IMG/VR virus record: IMGVR_UViG_3300025086_000153 | Location: 1-29,587 of that record | Length of the DNA: 29,587 nucleotides | DNA from: a virus | Reading direction: 5' to 3' (one strand) | Part shown: in pieces, positions 1 to 6,043 of the stretch | Layout: every line of letters starts with the position of its first letter | Position numbering within the stretch: position 1 is the stretch's first letter | Translations under genes and position numbers: made by a program | Notes under the pieces: model-generated | Seen by the model: the letters and a program-made list of their open reading frames with translations, nothing else | What the model was told of the DNA's origin: nothing | The model's database searches: none

Positions 1-1
1 T

Positions 2-721
2 GGAGGTAGGGGTTACAACGTCTACTACGGCGGAGGCACTTTCGACAACACGCAAGGTCATCCAGGGAGAGTACTGCAGCCTACGCAGAATTCAATCCCT
101 AGTTCTGCTGCAGGTGCGTATCAATTTATGCCTGACACCTGGAAAGGTCTAGGTGGGGGTGCGATGACACCAGAACGTCAAGATCAGTATGCATACCAGC
201 TGGGTCTAGGTCGCGGTGTGGACTTTGATACCGCCCCGATTAATGCTGAAAACGTTGCTCTCCTAGCTCCCGAGTGGGCTTCTCTCCCAACCCTTGAAGG
301 AAAGAGCTACTACGGTCAGCCTGTCAAAAGTCTGGAAGAACTTAGTCAGTTTGCAAACACTGGTCGAGTACAGGAAAAAACACAGCAGGTTACTCAAGAA
401 CAAGTACCTACATTGATTAGGGTTATGGAGGGGATACTGAGTCCTTACCGTACCCCTACCCCTGCTTCCGATCAGTCGTCATCAAACATCGACGCTGACC
501 CTGAGTTATTAGCAGCTGCCTTAGCACCTGATCCAGAGCTAACTACACAAGCTCCAAATAACGACACAGCGATAAAAGAACTACAACGAACTCAAGACGC
601 AATCTTAAAGCTGTTAAAACAGAAAAAAGGTTACTCTGAAGAAGTAGCTACTAGAAATGCGCTTCAACAAAGTATTAGCGATGCTTACGCTGCATTCACA
701 GCCGGAAAGAGTGTAATCTAG
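2..721 (+). CDS. GH104 lysozyme-like transglycosylase, 5' end missing
   Basis: The reading frame is open from the left edge, so the gene begins outside the window; the ATG at 128 is internal. The visible part aligns well with the second half of lambda R endolysin (GH104 lytic transglycosylase). A GY-V-GG-F-HP block is followed by SAAGAYQFMPDTW, then TPERQDQYA, then WASLP and YYGQ with similar spacing. The catalytic Glu of GH104 lies further upstream and cannot be seen. After the domain comes a Pro/Thr/Gln-rich linker and a Lys-rich helical tail. A dedicated two-domain endolysin sits at 21034, so this protein is more likely a virion-borne enzyme that opens peptidoglycan at DNA entry, in keeping with the small structural-type genes that follow. 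The fold is well supported; the virion location is inference. Confidence 0.82.
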   Translation, partial: GGRGYNVYYGGGTFDNTQGHPGRVLQPTQNSIPSSAAGAYQFMPDTWKGLGGGAMTPERQDQYAYQLGLGRGVDFDTAPINAENVALLAPEWASLPTLEGKSYYGQPVKSLEELSQFANTGRVQEKTQQVTQEQVPTLIRVMEGILSPYRTPTPASDQSSSNIDADPELLAAALAPDPELTTQAPNNDTAIKELQRTQDAILKLLKQKKGYSEEVATRNALQQSISDAYAAFTAGKSVI

Positions 722-742
722 ATATAGATTTAGCTGTTATCC

Positions 743-1423
743 ATGCCTGTCGACAAGCCTGCTAGTGGAAGCGGTTCTGGTGGTGGCTCCAGTTCTTCCT
801 CTGTGTATAGCGATATTGGTGGTGCCCTTGGTGGTATCGGTAGCGTTATCGGAGCTTTCAATAGTGGCAGTAGCGGCTCTAGTTACCGAGACCAACTAGA
901 AGAACTTGAGGAGCGCATCCGAAGATCTACGGATGAGCTAGACCGCAGAGCGACAGAGTACGAGAACAAGATTCTTGGTCTGCAAGAACTAAACGATAGG
1001 TTTACAGGCCAAACAACTTCGGACGCTGTTGCTGATTACAAGAAGTACTTCGAGGATGTTGCCACTGGACTGACATCGCAATACTCAGACATGCTGCGTA
1101 ACTTCCGGCCTGATTTGAGTGACTCCACAAGCGGGCTGGCAGACAACATTGCTACTGCACGTGATACCTACAACTTAGGTAGATCAGATGCTTATAAATC
1201 GTATGAGGACGTTATCAACACTGATCCTCGTAAGATCTTCCCTAACGCTCTCGATTTCAGCGCAGAAGTTGGCTACAACCAGGCCAATCCTTTGATCACC
1301 TATATGAACGATCCAGACGCTGTTTCAATGATGAACTTTGGTAGAGCGCAAGTCAATGACTACACTCGTGCCATGACTGACGGTGCTGGCCCTGGTCAAT
1401 CACTCATGAATTACGGAGTCTGA
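743..1423 (+). CDS. Gly/Ser-rich coiled-coil protein, probable virion component
   Basis: This 226-residue protein has a Gly/Ser-rich N-terminus (about residues 7-48), including a small hydrophobic Gly-Ile-Gly segment that could contact a membrane. A charged heptad-like coiled coil follows (about 50-95, with EELEERIRR), then a mixed helical region. There is no enzyme motif. It sits 21 bases after the lysozyme-like gene, and its TGA overlaps the next ATG (TGATG), so the three are probably co-translated. Size, composition and position recall small internal-virion or head-tail proteins of short-tailed phages, but I recognise no family. The start is the first ATG after the preceding stop; no strong ribosome site is visible. 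Confidence 0.75.
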   Translation: MPVDKPASGSGSGGGSSSSSVYSDIGGALGGIGSVIGAFNSGSSGSSYRDQLEELEERIRRSTDELDRRATEYENKILGLQELNDRFTGQTTSDAVADYKKYFEDVATGLTSQYSDMLRNFRPDLSDSTSGLADNIATARDTYNLGRSDAYKSYEDVINTDPRKIFPNALDFSAEVGYNQANPLITYMNDPDAVSMMNFGRAQVNDYTRAMTDGAGPGQSLMNYGV

Positions 1424-1683
1424 TGCTCAGGCGGACTTCCGTAGAAAGGAGAGCTGACAGTAAAGTTTTTCGGCGATCTCATCACGTCGAAAAAGAAACT
1501 AAGTCAATGCGCTTTGCGGGAGAGATTTTTGGCATCGAAAAGAAAAACAGAGAAGACCGACCAAGCGGTAACCCCCGTGGGCTAGGTTTTGCTGATAAAG
1601 ATAAGTTTGGTCCTGACGAGAACTGGGATACAAAGGATCCTCTCAACAGTACACTCGACCCAACGTACTATAGAAAGTACTGA
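1423..1683 (+). CDS. Small hypothetical protein at end of virion module
   Basis: An 86-residue basic, then Asp/Asn-rich protein that starts inside the stop of the previous gene (TGATG). The C-terminal half, with GNPRGLGFADKDKFGP and a Tyr-rich end, looks like a real folded or capsid-associated tail. The first ~28 residues are Arg-rich and low in character, and an internal ATG at 1507 (MRFAGEIFG) is an alternative start. A different frame over 1460-1585 encodes a more protein-like N-terminus (KFFGDLITSKKK) but has no good start codon, so a frameshift or an unusual start is possible. The 3' end overlaps the convergent gene at 1643-2221 by 41 bases. No family recognised. Confidence 0.6.
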   Translation: MLRRTSVERRADSKVFRRSHHVEKETKSMRFAGEIFGIEKKNREDRPSGNPRGLGFADKDKFGPDENWDTKDPLNSTLDPTYYRKY

Positions 1684-2221
1684 ACTTCTCTATACTTTCC
1701 TCTAAGTTATCTGGAGGAGGGAAATAAAATATAAAGCCAAGTACCTTTGTAGACCTCAATGGCTTAAGGTTTTCGTCATCATTTAAGAGCTTAGGTTTTC
1801 TCTTCAAGATACACATAGGAAAGTCCAATCCTATTTTTTGTGTGACTAACAGTGCTACTTCAGTAGATGTTATGAGAGTAATTGCCTGGTGAAACTCTTG
1901 TTTAAGCCACTTCTGATAACACAGCTCTAGCCATACTCTCTGAGCAGACTTTTTATATTGCAAGTTTCTTGTAAACAAAGCAGTAGGTTTGGGTTGTTCT
2001 CTCTTAAGAAGTAGATCACGAGGTGGAAATAAATATAAATTTTTACAGGTCCAGTCCTGTAGTAACCCGTTGTTTTTCCACGTAAAGTATCTTTTTGCTT
2101 GCACAACACTGTTGGCGTGTTCGCTAGAAGCTGGATCTAAATCAATTTGACCGTCAAAGAACGCCGTGGTAGTAGCGACAAGGTCTATGGGAGAAACAAA
2201 ATCCTTACTGGCAAGCACCAT
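1643..2221 (-). CDS. Phage Dam-like N6-adenine methyltransferase fold, altered active site
   Basis: The N-terminus resembles the phage Dam family (PF05869): an SP-D-F segment, then DLDPASSEHAN (about residues 27-37), a YFTW-NNGL-DW block (45-57), and a strand ending at the catalytic loop. In that family the loop reads (N/D)PP(Y/F/W); here it is LFPPRD (64-69), so both the first polar residue and the aromatic are gone. A later WLELCYQKW helix and an AITLI strand fit the usual order of the fold. It is the last gene of the leftward cassette and overlaps its upstream neighbour by 17 bases. The fold assignment is fairly firm. Methylation activity is doubtful; the protein could bind SAM or DNA without catalysis, or be a divergent enzyme. 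Confidence 0.65.
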   Translation of the reverse strand: MVLASKDFVSPIDLVATTTAFFDGQIDLDPASSEHANSVVQAKRYFTWKNNGLLQDWTCKNLYLFPPRDLLLKREQPKPTALFTRNLQYKKSAQRVWLELCYQKWLKQEFHQAITLITSTEVALLVTQKIGLDFPMCILKRKPKLLNDDENLKPLRSTKVLGFIFYFPPPDNLEESIEKFSTFYSTLGRVYC

Positions 2222-2486
2222 TTACTGGTATCAACCTCATCTGAGCGACAATTTGAGTGCTTTGCATATTTGTCCAGAGGACATCGTAGTAAAAGCACTT
2301 TGATCCTCCTTTATTTGTTTTAGTTACGACGTTCTTTACTTCACCTACTCGTAGACCACCAAACTTAGATTTAGCTAATTTTGCTCCTGGTGTGTTTATA
2401 AGTATGTTGTGCTTGTTTTCTTGCACAGTATCACCTACTGAAAACTTGGGTTTGGCCTCTCGTTTGTTTCTCTTCCTGCTAGTCAT
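2205..2486 (-). CDS. Small SH3/KOW-like hypothetical protein
   Basis: A 93-residue basic protein. A Lys/Arg-rich N-terminus (about 1-13) precedes a beta-rich body with KFSVGDTV, GLRVGEVKNVV, CFYYDVLW and MRLIPV. That pattern of short strands (VGD-V, then G-V--V, then YDV-W, then -L-P-) resembles small SH3-barrel or KOW-type domains that contact nucleic acid or protein, but I cannot name a family. It is coupled on both sides: its ATG shares one base with the stop of the gene before it, and its 3' end overlaps the Dam-like gene by 17 bases. The coupling implies a fixed stoichiometry within the leftward operon. Confidence 0.65.
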   Translation of the reverse strand: MTSRKRNKREAKPKFSVGDTVQENKHNILINTPGAKLAKSKFGGLRVGEVKNVVTKTNKGGSKCFYYDVLWTNMQSTQIVAQMRLIPVNGACQ

Positions 2487-2902
2487 CAGTAAACAAGTCC
2501 GTTACTAAGTTGATCAATTGTCTCGTTAATTTGATCTGGATCAATGAGATTGACTGCTATGCCGTCCTCATAAGCCATTGCAACAATCGCTAAGTCAGAG
2601 TCTTTTTCTTTTTCGATGACGTTGATCATCTTTTGAAATCCGTCAGCAAAAACATCGTTGCAGTCCTCTTGAGCAAGGGAAAGATCGTTTTCTAAATCTG
2701 CTTTAGTCATGTACTTGCTTTTATCTGGTGCTTCAGGATTAAAAACAAGTAGACCCAAGCCCATCGCTTGTTTGTTCTCAAAAAAGAGTCTTGTGATATC
2801 AGAAAAGATTGTTCTGAGCACACCTGCCGAGATCATCCGTTCAGATTCGTTTCCACTGAACAGCATTTTGCGTAGATCGTTTACTCTCTTCTCGTCAAAC
2901 AT
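2486..2902 (-). CDS. Hypothetical acidic helical protein of the leftward cassette
   Basis: A 138-residue acidic protein, predicted mostly helical. Hydrophobic helices lie around RMISAGVLRTIF and MGLGLLVFNP, and the Asp/Glu-rich second half ends in a helix with ETIDQLSNGL. No enzyme, metal-binding or nucleic-acid-binding motif is visible. It starts eight bases before the stop of the HTH gene at 2895-3221, and its TGA overlaps the next start, so it is translated as part of the operon. Its acidity, next to several basic DNA-binding proteins, would suit a partner or DNA-mimic role, but that is speculation. No family recognised. Confidence 0.65.
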   Translation of the reverse strand: MFDEKRVNDLRKMLFSGNESERMISAGVLRTIFSDITRLFFENKQAMGLGLLVFNPEAPDKSKYMTKADLENDLSLAQEDCNDVFADGFQKMINVIEKEKDSDLAIVAMAYEDGIAVNLIDPDQINETIDQLSNGLVY

Positions 2903-3221
2903 TTTTAAAACTCTTCCAAGCTGAGTTCAGGATACGTCGAGAATCATAGAGGAACTTGGAACTGTTTCTTTCAGTTGGGTCTGTTCTGCAGAAGTGTATA
3001 CCTTCAACTAATCCACTGTCCCCTCCTGATGCAACACCTTGATGAATGAGTTTATCTAGAGTCACTGAAGGTACATTAAGTCTGTTGCAGATAGTTCTTT
3101 TACTAACAAACGCTGTGGTTTCCTGTTTGTCAGTCTGAGAAATACTTTGCAAAGAAGCATCAATACTCTCTAAAGTATATGAAATCTCTTTGAGTTGTTT
3201 TGTGAGTTGAGAAATGTCCAT
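2895..3221 (-). CDS. Coiled-coil protein with excisionase/MerR-like HTH
   Basis: This 108-residue protein has an N-terminal heptad region (about 3-33, ISQLTKQLKEISYTL) that could dimerise. A helix-turn-helix segment follows (about 40-60) with the pattern SKRTICNRLNVPSVTLDKLI. Then comes a wing-like stretch, with EGIHFC followed by a strand and a basic terminal helix (LYDSRRILNSAW). The arrangement of a recognition helix followed by 'EG-HF' and a basic helix is typical of excisionase and MerR-type winged-helix proteins in phages. It lies just downstream, in the leftward sense, of a 139-base palindrome-rich gap that is a natural target for autoregulation. There is no integrase in the window, so a regulatory role is more likely than excision. 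Confidence 0.65.
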   Translation of the reverse strand: MDISQLTKQLKEISYTLESIDASLQSISQTDKQETTAFVSKRTICNRLNVPSVTLDKLIHQGVASGGDSGLVEGIHFCRTDPTERNSSKFLYDSRRILNSAWKSFKNV

Positions 3222-3360
3222 AGTAGAGAAAATAGAATGGAGGACCCCCTAGGCCACCAAGTACTTGGCAACCAGGAGGCTTACGTGAGGGTCAGAAACC
3301 ACAAAAATGATGCCTCAACCTCCGGTGACTGTCAAGGCGGTTCTTGCTAAACAGTCGCCG
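3222..3360 (-). promoter_or_regulatory. Intergenic control region with palindromes and promoter-like boxes
   Basis: The only real gap inside the leftward cassette. Read on the minus strand it carries an exact TTGACA -35 box inside the hairpin arm, followed about 17 bases later by CATCAT, a poor -10. A perfect 12-base palindrome CCAAGTACTTGG lies at 3257-3268, close to the start of the HTH gene at 3221, as expected of an operator for a dimeric regulator. CCTAGG at 3249-3254 is a shorter palindrome. No open frame of useful length is present. The palindrome is seen directly; operator function is inferred. Confidence 0.4.
3323..3360 (-). terminator. Strong hairpin directly after the 3361-3807 gene
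   Basis: Outer arms 3323-3332 and 3351-3360 pair over ten positions with a single G-T wobble (CGGTGACTGT against ACAGTCGCCG). An inner CAAG/CTTG stem (3333-3336 with 3343-3346) surrounds a six-base loop. The hairpin abuts the stop codon of the leftward gene ending at 3361. No T-run follows on the minus strand, so it is not a textbook intrinsic terminator. It could attenuate, stabilise or mark processing of the transcript, and its left arm also contains the TTGACA box. Confidence 0.4.
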
Positions 3361-3807
3361 TCAGTCTAGTAGATCTCTTGCCTGATCTACAAAATTTGGT
3401 GGGTCTTCGATCAGCAATTCAACAAGAGTAGTGAATTTGTCGTCAGACTCAGTAAAAACTGTATCTGTGTTGAGATGCTTCCAGTACTTTAGAGCACTTA
3501 TGACGTATAGAGTTGACTGCTTAGCTTTATGTATTTTTCGAATCCGCTCGTAAAAATCAATTTCATCAAAAGACTCGTCTGTTAGCTCAGCTATCCTTTT
3601 TTCGCATCTTTTTACCTCTATCTGAAGGTCCATATCAGAAAGGGTGTGCTGTAGTGACGAGAGCTTCGCATTGCACTCGTTCATGTTTGCGGGCATTGGG
3701 TGATTTTTGTAAACCCAAGGAGGCAGATTCTCGATAACAAAAGCAGACTCCCACTTAACAACGAGCGTGGGCACCTCTCTAAAACTAGTTGTCGAATAGT
3801 CCATCAA
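3361..3807 (-). CDS. Hypothetical protein with helical coiled-coil centre
   Basis: A 148-residue protein. The N-terminus has a beta-like segment with PTLVVKWES and an aromatic/Pro-rich part (NLPPWVYKNHP). A long charged helix follows (about 45-95, including IEVKRCEKRIAEL), then a hydrophobic helix LYVISALKYW and a final helical pair. No catalytic or DNA-binding motif is evident. It overlaps the preceding winged-helix gene by 23 bases and ends immediately before the strong hairpin at 3323-3360. It is the last gene of the promoter-proximal half of the cassette. No family recognised. Confidence 0.65.
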   Translation of the reverse strand: MMDYSTTSFREVPTLVVKWESAFVIENLPPWVYKNHPMPANMNECNAKLSSLQHTLSDMDLQIEVKRCEKRIAELTDESFDEIDFYERIRKIHKAKQSTLYVISALKYWKHLNTDTVFTESDDKFTTLVELLIEDPPNFVDQARDLLD

Positions 3808-4192
3808 TGATTTTTGAGGAAATAGTTTTGTTGTAGAAACCGTTTATGCAGTACAAGGTGTGTTTTTCAAACACTATCTTTACTACCAAGTCACAAGAAA
3901 CTAGCTTGTCTAGTTGGTCTCTGGTTGTGTTTTTGGACTGCCCTATAGCGCCCGAGATGTGTTCTAGCTCCGCTGGCTGTATGGACTGTAGCTCATAAAT
4001 CAGAAAACGCAATTTTTTAATTCTTTTGCTTCTTTTACTGTCCGCTGCACTGATCTGACGGAAAGCTCGACGGAGTGCTCTTCTTGCAGAAAGAGTTGGA
4101 TCGTTCGAGGAGACATTCCCAGAGAGGACAGCTTCTCGATCAATGTTCGAATGCGCGTATCGAGCTTGCTGCGACGAGTTGGACTTAGACAT
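3785..4192 (-). CDS. Winged-helix regulator-like protein (start uncertain)
   Basis: The C-terminal 75 residues form a convincing winged helix: LRFLIYELQ (helix 1), PAELEHISGAIG (helix 2), KNTTRDQLDKLVSCDLV (recognition helix), then a wing, VVKIVFEKHTLYCI, as in ArsR/MarR-type domains. With the ATG at 4192 the protein has 135 residues but overlaps the upstream gene by 193 bases, and its first ~60 residues are Ser/Arg-rich and look like an out-of-frame reading of that gene's HTH. A TTG at 4012, in frame, would give a 75-residue protein with only a 13-base overlap, which fits the operon's other junctions better. I consider the short form at least as likely. No ribosome site decides it. Confidence 0.6.
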   Translation of the reverse strand: MSKSNSSQQARYAHSNIDREAVLSGNVSSNDPTLSARRALRRAFRQISAADSKRSKRIKKLRFLIYELQSIQPAELEHISGAIGQSKNTTRDQLDKLVSCDLVVKIVFEKHTLYCINGFYNKTISSKIIDGLFDN

Positions 4193-4776
4193 AGATGGTG
4201 TGGATTAAGGCATAAGCTGTTTCTACAGGTGCTAGTAACACAGAAACCTGGGGGAACAGGTTTTCTATAGAAATGCGTATACACAAAGTGACGTGTGCGA
4301 ATAATAGCGCAAGAGTTGCTTTCTTGAGGATCTTTGATATAGAGCTGGCCACAGTCGTCTGGAAGCTCTAGGTGGTCTTCCCTGTTGATTAGGGACCTGC
4401 GAGAGTCAAGCCACGCGGCAAGCCTCTCAGCTTTGGTTGTAGCAGAGTGCAGAGCGTTTTGACAGACATGACAGCCTGCAGAGGCATCCCTAGGAGGATG
4501 GCGCTTGACGTGGTCGGAAGGGAGGAAAAAAGGCTCTGATCGACCGCAGAGACAAGTAAAAGAGGAGCCGTTCCGGTACTCGGAAACTCTCCAAAAACCT
4601 TGAATTTTCGTGCGAACGACCAAACCTTGCGGCGTGGCATCCAATGAAGGATCCAAAACCCCAAAAAGCCGGGTCAACAGAGTTGTTTTGTCCAAATCAC
4701 TTTGATTTTCTTGTTCTTGTCTCATGATTCTAGCACACGAAACGCATATAAGTGCATGGTTTGCTCTGGTGCTCAC
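4000..4776 (-). CDS. His-Cys-box nuclease fold fused to HTH, catalytic residues replaced
   Basis: The protein has 258 residues with the GTG at 4776; an ATG at 4725 is an alternative. Two CxxC-type clusters (C75/C77 and C102/C105) precede a zinc-loop block at 179-196 of the form C-x4-C-x4-C-x-N-P-x-H-L-C. This matches the zinc-binding loop of I-PpoI-type His-Cys-box homing endonucleases. In I-PpoI the catalytic His sits two residues before the zinc Cys and the metal-binding Asn seven after the last Cys. Here those places hold Ser182 and Ser203. Residues about 208-250 form a separate HTH (LIEKLSSLGMSPRTIQLFL). The zinc scaffold and HTH are kept while catalysis appears lost, so a DNA-binding regulator is more likely than an active nuclease. 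It is the first gene of the leftward operon, facing the divergent control region. Confidence 0.65.
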   Translation of the reverse strand: MSTRANHALICVSCARIMRQEQENQSDLDKTTLLTRLFGVLDPSLDATPQGLVVRTKIQGFWRVSEYRNGSSFTCLCGRSEPFFLPSDHVKRHPPRDASAGCHVCQNALHSATTKAERLAAWLDSRRSLINREDHLELPDDCGQLYIKDPQESNSCAIIRTRHFVYTHFYRKPVPPGFCVTSTCRNSLCLNPHHLCLSPTRRSKLDTRIRTLIEKLSSLGMSPRTIQLFLQEEHSVELSVRSVQRTVKEAKELKNCVF

Positions 4777-5029
4777 GGGAGTCCGAAACCCCCTTACTCA
4801 AACTTTCTATAACAAAGGATTCCTTGACGCAAGTCGCGGCTTCAGGACTTTATATGCGGTCTCAGCTTCGCGACATGGTCAAACCCCTTGTATTTATAAA
4901 AATAATTTTAAATATCTATATAAATCTCAGCTCAACGACATTTTGTCAAGAAACCATTTTCTGAAAACTTTTCACCTTAGGGACGCACAAGAACAACACG
5001 TGGCTTTGTTGTAATCAGAAATAATCACG
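4777..5029. promoter_or_regulatory. Divergent control region between leftward cassette and 5030 gene
   Basis: 253 bases without a convincing gene, between two genes transcribed away from each other. A 35-base stretch of nearly pure A/T lies at 4891-4925. A rightward promoter candidate has TTGACG at 4824-4829 and TTTATA or CTTTAT about 18-19 bases downstream (4848-4854). Short open frames in this stretch overlap the AT-rich part and show no protein-like composition. I cannot place the leftward promoter with confidence. Confidence 0.45.
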
Positions 5030-5758
5030 ATGGGACATAAAAGGTGCTACTCTTCTACAGGACTCTTAGGAGTTACCCAAATATCCTATGCATTCATGTC
5101 TTACACAGCTACACAGCATCAACCGGACTCTTTCCGAGGACTTTCAGAGGAGGTTGGCAGACTTATTCCTGAAGACTGTCTGGAAAACGCAAAAAACATA
5201 ACTCTTGGAGACCTGTTGAGTACTGACATCTCTGTCTCTGAGTGCATTTCCCTCATTGAAAATGTCAGTAAGTACTCCAGGTTTTATGGCGACCTCGACT
5301 CTCAAGAAGAGCGTCTTCTTTCTGGTATTAGGGCACTGAAAGACCACATCTCTCCAAGATGCCGCAAAGAAGCGTTTTCTCTCATTCATCAAGTCAAGCA
5401 AACCCATAAACATGGTTTTGACAATCCTGAAGTCATTAGGAGAATTCCTGGAAACTCTCCGCCTGTGCAGAAACCTCAGCTTTCTCTGGAGGATGCCAAG
5501 GACATCGTTGGTGACTTTGTCGAAGAGCGGCGTCTAGCGAACAGAACTCTAATTTCGTTTGACGAGATCGCCAGTTTTGTGGAGAGTGACTATTTAGAGA
5601 ACGGTAAGTTTCAGTGGAGCACTGCTGATACTCCTCCAGGCAGAAATAGTAATCCACCGTGGAAAGCGGAGGTGTCTAATGCTCTACAGCAGCTGAAGAG
5701 TCAAGAGATTATTCAGTTTCTGCGTAAACACGATAAGTGGCACATCCTTCCTGAGTAG
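5030..5758 (+). CDS. Hypothetical protein with winged-helix-like C-terminus
   Basis: A 242-residue protein; the ATG at 5096 (MSYTATQHQ) is an equally good start and would remove 22 unremarkable residues. The middle is helical and charged. From about residue 155 a pattern typical of a winged helix appears: an ISFDEIASFV helix, PWKAEVSNALQQLKSQEII as recognition helix, and FLRKHDKWHIL as wing. Similar tails occur in phage and bacterial proteins that pair a nuclease or sensor with DNA binding, but no N-terminal enzyme motif is visible here. It is transcribed divergently from the leftward cassette and ends at its own strong terminator. It therefore forms a stand-alone transcription unit, as one arm of a possible two-way switch. 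Confidence 0.65.
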   Translation: MGHKRCYSSTGLLGVTQISYAFMSYTATQHQPDSFRGLSEEVGRLIPEDCLENAKNITLGDLLSTDISVSECISLIENVSKYSRFYGDLDSQEERLLSGIRALKDHISPRCRKEAFSLIHQVKQTHKHGFDNPEVIRRIPGNSPPVQKPQLSLEDAKDIVGDFVEERRLANRTLISFDEIASFVESDYLENGKFQWSTADTPPGRNSNPPWKAEVSNALQQLKSQEIIQFLRKHDKWHILPE

Positions 5759-5765
5759 ATCTCGT

Positions 5766-5788
5766 ATGGCCCTTCGGGGCTATTTTTT
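5766..5788 (+). terminator. Intrinsic terminator with UUCG loop
   Basis: A seven-pair stem (one G-T) closes a TTCG tetraloop: ATGGCCC / GGGCTAT, followed by six T in 5783-5788. It lies eight bases after the stop of the gene ending at 5758. This is the clearest rho-independent terminator in the window and isolates the regulator-like gene from the fibre module. Confidence 0.85.
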
Positions 5789-5845
5789 ATGACCTTTGCG
5801 GTTTTCTTCTTAATTTGTTAAGCTTTGAGCAATTGCATGAGACTC

Positions 5846-6025
5846 ATGGCTTCAACTCATCTGCAAGTTTCTACAGACCTTTCTTGGAGCGCCCTTAAAC
5901 GCAAGGCTGATCTTCTAGGAGTACCTGCTTGGAAGTTGGCAGAAGAGTTCACTTTTCATGCTCCTAATGGGTCATTAGTGGTAAAAGGTGAAAGCAGCTA
6001 TAGAAATGAGCTAAACTCAAAATAG
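5846..6025 (+). CDS. Small hypothetical protein before the fibre module
   Basis: A 59-residue protein from the ATG at 5846 (MASTHLQVS). In-frame starts at 5837 (ATG) and 5825 (TTG) would add a few residues. It has an amphipathic helix (SALKRKADLLGVPAWKLAEEF) and a short beta-like end. It lies between the terminator at 5766-5788 and the first fibre gene, so it probably opens the fibre transcription unit. The sequence GGGAGGG just after its stop can serve as ribosome site for the next gene. No family recognised. Confidence 0.55.
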   Translation: MASTHLQVSTDLSWSALKRKADLLGVPAWKLAEEFTFHAPNGSLVVKGESSYRNELNSK

Positions 6026-6043
6026 GGAGGGCGTTTATTACTG

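Noticed and set aside
2895-3221. Lysogeny module with excisionase
   Set aside because: The HTH resembles excisionases, but there is no integrase, attachment site or CI-type repressor in the window; a regulator is the safer reading.
4724-5014. Rightward open frames of 96 and 70 codons in the divergent region
   Set aside because: They overlap the start of the leftward His-Cys-box gene and the AT-rich tract, have no ribosome site, and their composition is not protein-like.
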